From NCBI GenBank assembly GCA_018657165.1, contig JABHXS010000047.1, positions 1 through 9,082 on the forward strand: a DNA stretch of 9,082 nt, written 5' to 3'. The notes under the pieces were generated by a model. The model searched no databases and was not told the origin of the DNA. It saw only the letters and a program-made list of their open reading frames with translations. Numbering within the stretch: position 1 is the first letter of the stretch; each line of letters begins with the position of its first letter. Both the position numbers and the translations under genes were made by a program. This document shows positions 7,901-9,082 of the stretch, one piece after another. This DNA is from Nitrosomonadales bacterium. GTDB lineage: Bacteria > Pseudomonadota > Gammaproteobacteria > Burkholderiales > Methylophilaceae.

Positions 7901-8466
7901 TCCTTAGTATCTCTTAAGCGGTATTCCGTCTCCTTCCTTCTTTCTTTGTATTGGCTAACTCCAGCAGCCTCTTCTAAAAAGTTTTTTAACTCTTCTGGCT
8001 TTGCCTCGATAATTTGAGAGACCGTATTTTGACCAATAATCGCATACCCTTTAGCCCCTAAACCGGTCCCGAGAAATAAGTCAGCAACATCCTTTCTTCT
8101 GACCTGTGTGTTATTAATGAAATAACTCGAACCTTTTTCTTTTTCAATCACCCTTTTAACTGATATTTCTGCATAACTTGACCATGCTTGTGGGGCCATG
8201 CCTTGAGCATTATCAAAGAAGAGTTCGACGCTCGCTCTGGATATGGGTTGCCGTGTATCACTTCCGTAGAATATGACATCTTCCATCGTCCCTCCCCTGA
8301 GCTCCTTGGCTGAGGATGAGCCTAGGACCCACTTAATCGATTCAGTCACATTGGATTTGCCGCAACCGTTTGGACCAACAATACCTGCTAATTGCGAGTC
8401 AACTTTTATTGTTGTCGGATCAACAAATGTTTTAAATCCTGCTAATTTAATCTGTTTAAGTTTCAA
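4963..8466 (-). CDS. smc: Chromosome segregation ATPase SMC
   Basis: A 1167-residue, full-length SMC. The N-terminal head has MKLKQIKLAGFKTF, Walker A GPNGCGKSN (31-39), R57 in the ELRGGTMEDV segment and a Q-loop at Q146. Long coiled coils (about 180-495 and 655-1000) flank a hinge at roughly 500-650, which opens with NIFKKVNIEKGWERAF. The C-terminal head has the signature LSGGEK (1068-1073), Walker B with DE at 1096-1097, the D-loop and H1128. It forms ring dimers with ScpA/ScpB that fold and separate chromosomes; neither partner gene is in this window. The start codon is TTG at 8466. An in-frame TAA lies two codons upstream and no other start fits the canonical N-terminus. Shine-Dalgarno pairing is poor, which suggests modest translation. 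It is the first gene of the smc-zipA-ligA-TPR operon and diverges from queF. Confidence 0.98.
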   Translation of the reverse strand: MKLKQIKLAGFKTFVDPTTIKVDSQLAGIVGPNGCGKSNVTESIKWVLGSSSAKELRGGTMEDVIFYGSDTRQPISRASVELFFDNAQGMAPQAWSSYAEISVKRVIEKEKGSSYFINNTQVRRKDVADLFLGTGLGAKGYAIIGQNTVSQIIEAKPEELKNFLEEAAGVSQYKERRKETEYRLRDTKENLSRVEDLLREINQQITRLESQAETASKYNKHQENLKFQEAQVWALKKRDANESWDQIKALIVNQQAELDQFTTALREIEVKVENARQEHANTSNEINSAQAKFYEVNALVSDAENALNNIKNNLERLKLTVVESEEKLKSHTTSIEEIEKAMEENQNFIQIENEKLTQHQQNAGGDKASLVEVEAEFRASVEKLELQQSENQKIHELINLELTRIDYINKSVDDLEARKKSLHEESLKIKATEPNNENVSPSNIGDIDDQITMADQELAEKKQLLDELERETEKLNLQKEEHLKRFQQTEIQIETLSNFVDNEITDEATSEFLNKVGIDKNRNIFKKVNIEKGWERAFGFILSEYASAYENKRVTPKSLKEIPTNIAVVYEESSSDPSTPNKKLTPIQSKITSKSPNINDVLTEWLCHTYITNDEDLEGDLRELKFGEILIDQSGNIHGKNFQVLRSESRGNSNKLTNLKLLEDLRKDLPSHKNALDTTISKSDQHADKLANLKNEVELLSDKKFNLIEEKNSINLEVNKLQQIEIHKQERVVNIDNELTETEKKISEFKGELNQKQDSLVAHKKDKIKLQNILEELSKKKNILEQKFESERETVVARDKIEQELIFNLKIHQNKHEDFIEKLNLNTNEKSRLEKLISDTHNQLNDKSSENHESMLKESLQEKEGAEKRLIRAREELVTKEANLKNLESARLEKQHSLNPLTEKLQESKIQEREAQILFEQCCQEIEKTSFEESALLDAMESHADVDSIIEKCESLRLKMERLGPVNQAAIDELNSIQERKNYLQRQSDDLTEAMTTLENAIKKIDSETREKLDATYKEVNKNFSEFFKRLFMGGKAELQLLGDEILDTGLQVSAQPPGKKNTTINLLSGGEKALTAISLIFALFKLNPSPFCVMDEVDAPLDDTNTGNFCSLVKEMADKTQFLIVTHNRITMEIAEQLIGVTQQELGVSRVVEVDMRDIDEMELAY

Positions 8467-8489
8467 TTGTTATCGATCTTTGGATTTTG

Positions 8490-8520
8490 TTGAAAAAGAA
8501 TTTGTTCAAAGCAGTATAAT
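8490..8520 (+). promoter_or_regulatory. Probable sigma-70 promoter of queF
   Basis: A perfect -10 box TATAAT (8515-8520) follows a TTGAAA -35 box (8490-8495) with a 19 bp spacer, slightly long. Transcription would start near 8527, leaving a leader of about 25 bases before the queF ATG. That is too short for a preQ1 riboswitch. The -10 box is strong; the -35 choice is less sure. Confidence 0.6.
8513..8518 (-). promoter_or_regulatory. Possible -10 box for the smc operon
   Basis: On the minus strand TATACT matches 5 of 6 bases of the -10 consensus and overlaps the queF -10 box read on the other strand. The start of transcription would lie about 40 bases before the smc TTG. No convincing -35 box is visible at the right distance, so this is a weak call made mainly because the 85 bp divergent gap must hold the operon promoter. 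Confidence 0.35.
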
Positions 8521-8551
8521 GTCATCTTTTAAATAAATTTTAGCTTAAGTT

Positions 8552-8998
8552 ATGAATCAAAATACACTTGGTGGAAAGCCTTCAGCCCAACCCACTAAAA
8601 CATTAGAAACATTCGAAAATCCTAACGTTAAAAGAGATATTCATATTCATATGCAAATACCAGAGTTTACTTGTTTATGTCCCAAAACAGGCCAGCCTGA
8701 CTTTGCTACCTTGTACCTTGATTATATCCCCGATAAGGCTTGTGTGGAACTAAAAAGTCTAAAACTCTATATCTGGTCATTTAGAAACGAGGGTTGCTTC
8801 CATGAGGCTGTCACAAACAGCATTTTAGATGATCTTGTTAAGGCAACTGACCCAAGGTTTATGAGGATAACGGCTAAGTTTTTTGTAAGGGGCGGCATCT
8901 TTACTAATGTCATTGCTGAACATACTAAAAAAGGCTGGAAGCCTCAACCTAAGGTAAATTTAGGTCAATTTGATTCTGAAAAAAACTATCGTGATTAA
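8552..8998 (+). CDS. queF: PreQ1 synthase QueF (NADPH-dependent 7-cyano-7-deazaguanine reductase)
   Basis: A 148-residue protein of the short, single-domain (YkvM-like) QueF type. It reduces the nitrile preQ0 to the amine preQ1 with two NADPH, in the cytosol, on the way to queuosine in the wobble position of GUN-anticodon tRNAs. The catalytic cysteine is C43 in FTCLCPKTGQPDF, with D50 and H84-E85 at the same spacing as C55, D62 and H96-E97 of the B. subtilis enzyme. The QueF motif ELKSLKLY lies at 66-73. Length and all key residues are intact. The ATG at 8552 has only a weak Shine-Dalgarno. It diverges from smc and ends 7 bp before a tRNA gene. No other queuosine gene is in the window. Confidence 0.97.
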   Translation: MNQNTLGGKPSAQPTKTLETFENPNVKRDIHIHMQIPEFTCLCPKTGQPDFATLYLDYIPDKACVELKSLKLYIWSFRNEGCFHEAVTNSILDDLVKATDPRFMRITAKFFVRGGIFTNVIAEHTKKGWKPQPKVNLGQFDSEKNYRD

Positions 8999-9005
8999 TC
9001 CATCG

Positions 9006-9081
9006 GGGGGTATAGCTCAGCTGGGAGAGCACTTGCATGGCATGCAAGGGGTCAGCGGTTCGATCCCGCTTACCTCCACCA
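9006..9081 (+). tRNA. tRNA-Ala (anticodon GGC)
   Basis: A complete cloverleaf of 76 bases including an encoded CCA (9079-9081). The acceptor stem GGGGGTA pairs with TACCTCC (9071-9077), and its G-U pair at position 3:70 is the alanine identity element. The D stem is GCTC/GAGC (9015-9018, 9027-9030). The anticodon stem CTTGC/GCAAG encloses the loop ATGGCAT, giving anticodon GGC at 9039-9041. The T stem AGCGG/CCGCT encloses TTCGATC. It reads GCC and GCU codons. It starts 7 bp after the queF stop with no terminator between, so co-transcription with queF is likely. Confidence 0.97.
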
Positions 9082-9082
9082 A

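Noticed and set aside
8511..8538. Second dif-like site (GTATAATGT followed by TTTTAAAT)
   Set aside because: Only about nine contiguous bases match dif and both outer arms fail; the match is explained by the queF -10 box.
8521..8551. preQ1 riboswitch upstream of queF
   Set aside because: The predicted leader is about 25 bases, shorter than known preQ1 aptamers, AT-rich, and shows no stem or C-rich loop of that class.

Overview
This window looks like ordinary core chromosome from a small-genome, AT-rich proteobacterium. ZipA and a classical proteobacterial dif site point to Beta- or Gammaproteobacteria. The gene order smc-zipA-ligA, the short QueF with its FTCLCPKTGQPDF motif, and the tight gene packing fit a streamlined betaproteobacterium such as the Methylophilales best. 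That placement is inference from family knowledge; nothing in the window proves it.

Left edge (1-109): a near-perfect dif site, the XerC/XerD recombination site of the chromosome terminus, sits at 2-29. About 80 AT-rich bases with no gene follow. An EamA/DMT-family inner-membrane transporter (110-985, + strand) comes next and ends 7 bp from the convergent operon.

Centre (993-8466, - strand): a compact four-gene operon is read from right to left, toward dif: smc (chromosome condensation), zipA (divisome tether for FtsZ), ligA (NAD-dependent DNA ligase) and a secreted TPR-repeat protein of unknown function. The gaps are 2 bp and 3 bp, followed by an ATGA overlap. smc starts with TTG. The Shine-Dalgarno sequence of the TPR gene is built from the last codons of ligA. 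The first three genes join chromosome organisation, division and replication. With dif at the edge, the segment reads as a terminus-proximal cell-cycle cluster.

Right edge (8467-9082): an 85 bp divergent promoter region separates smc from queF (preQ1 synthase of queuosine biosynthesis, + strand). A complete tRNA-Ala(GGC) with encoded CCA follows 7 bp after queF.

I found no CRISPR array, insertion sequence, phage gene, toxin-antitoxin pair or defence system. The points most worth a second look are the dif site and what it says about chromosome position, the ligA/TPR translational coupling, and the uncharacterised TPR protein.
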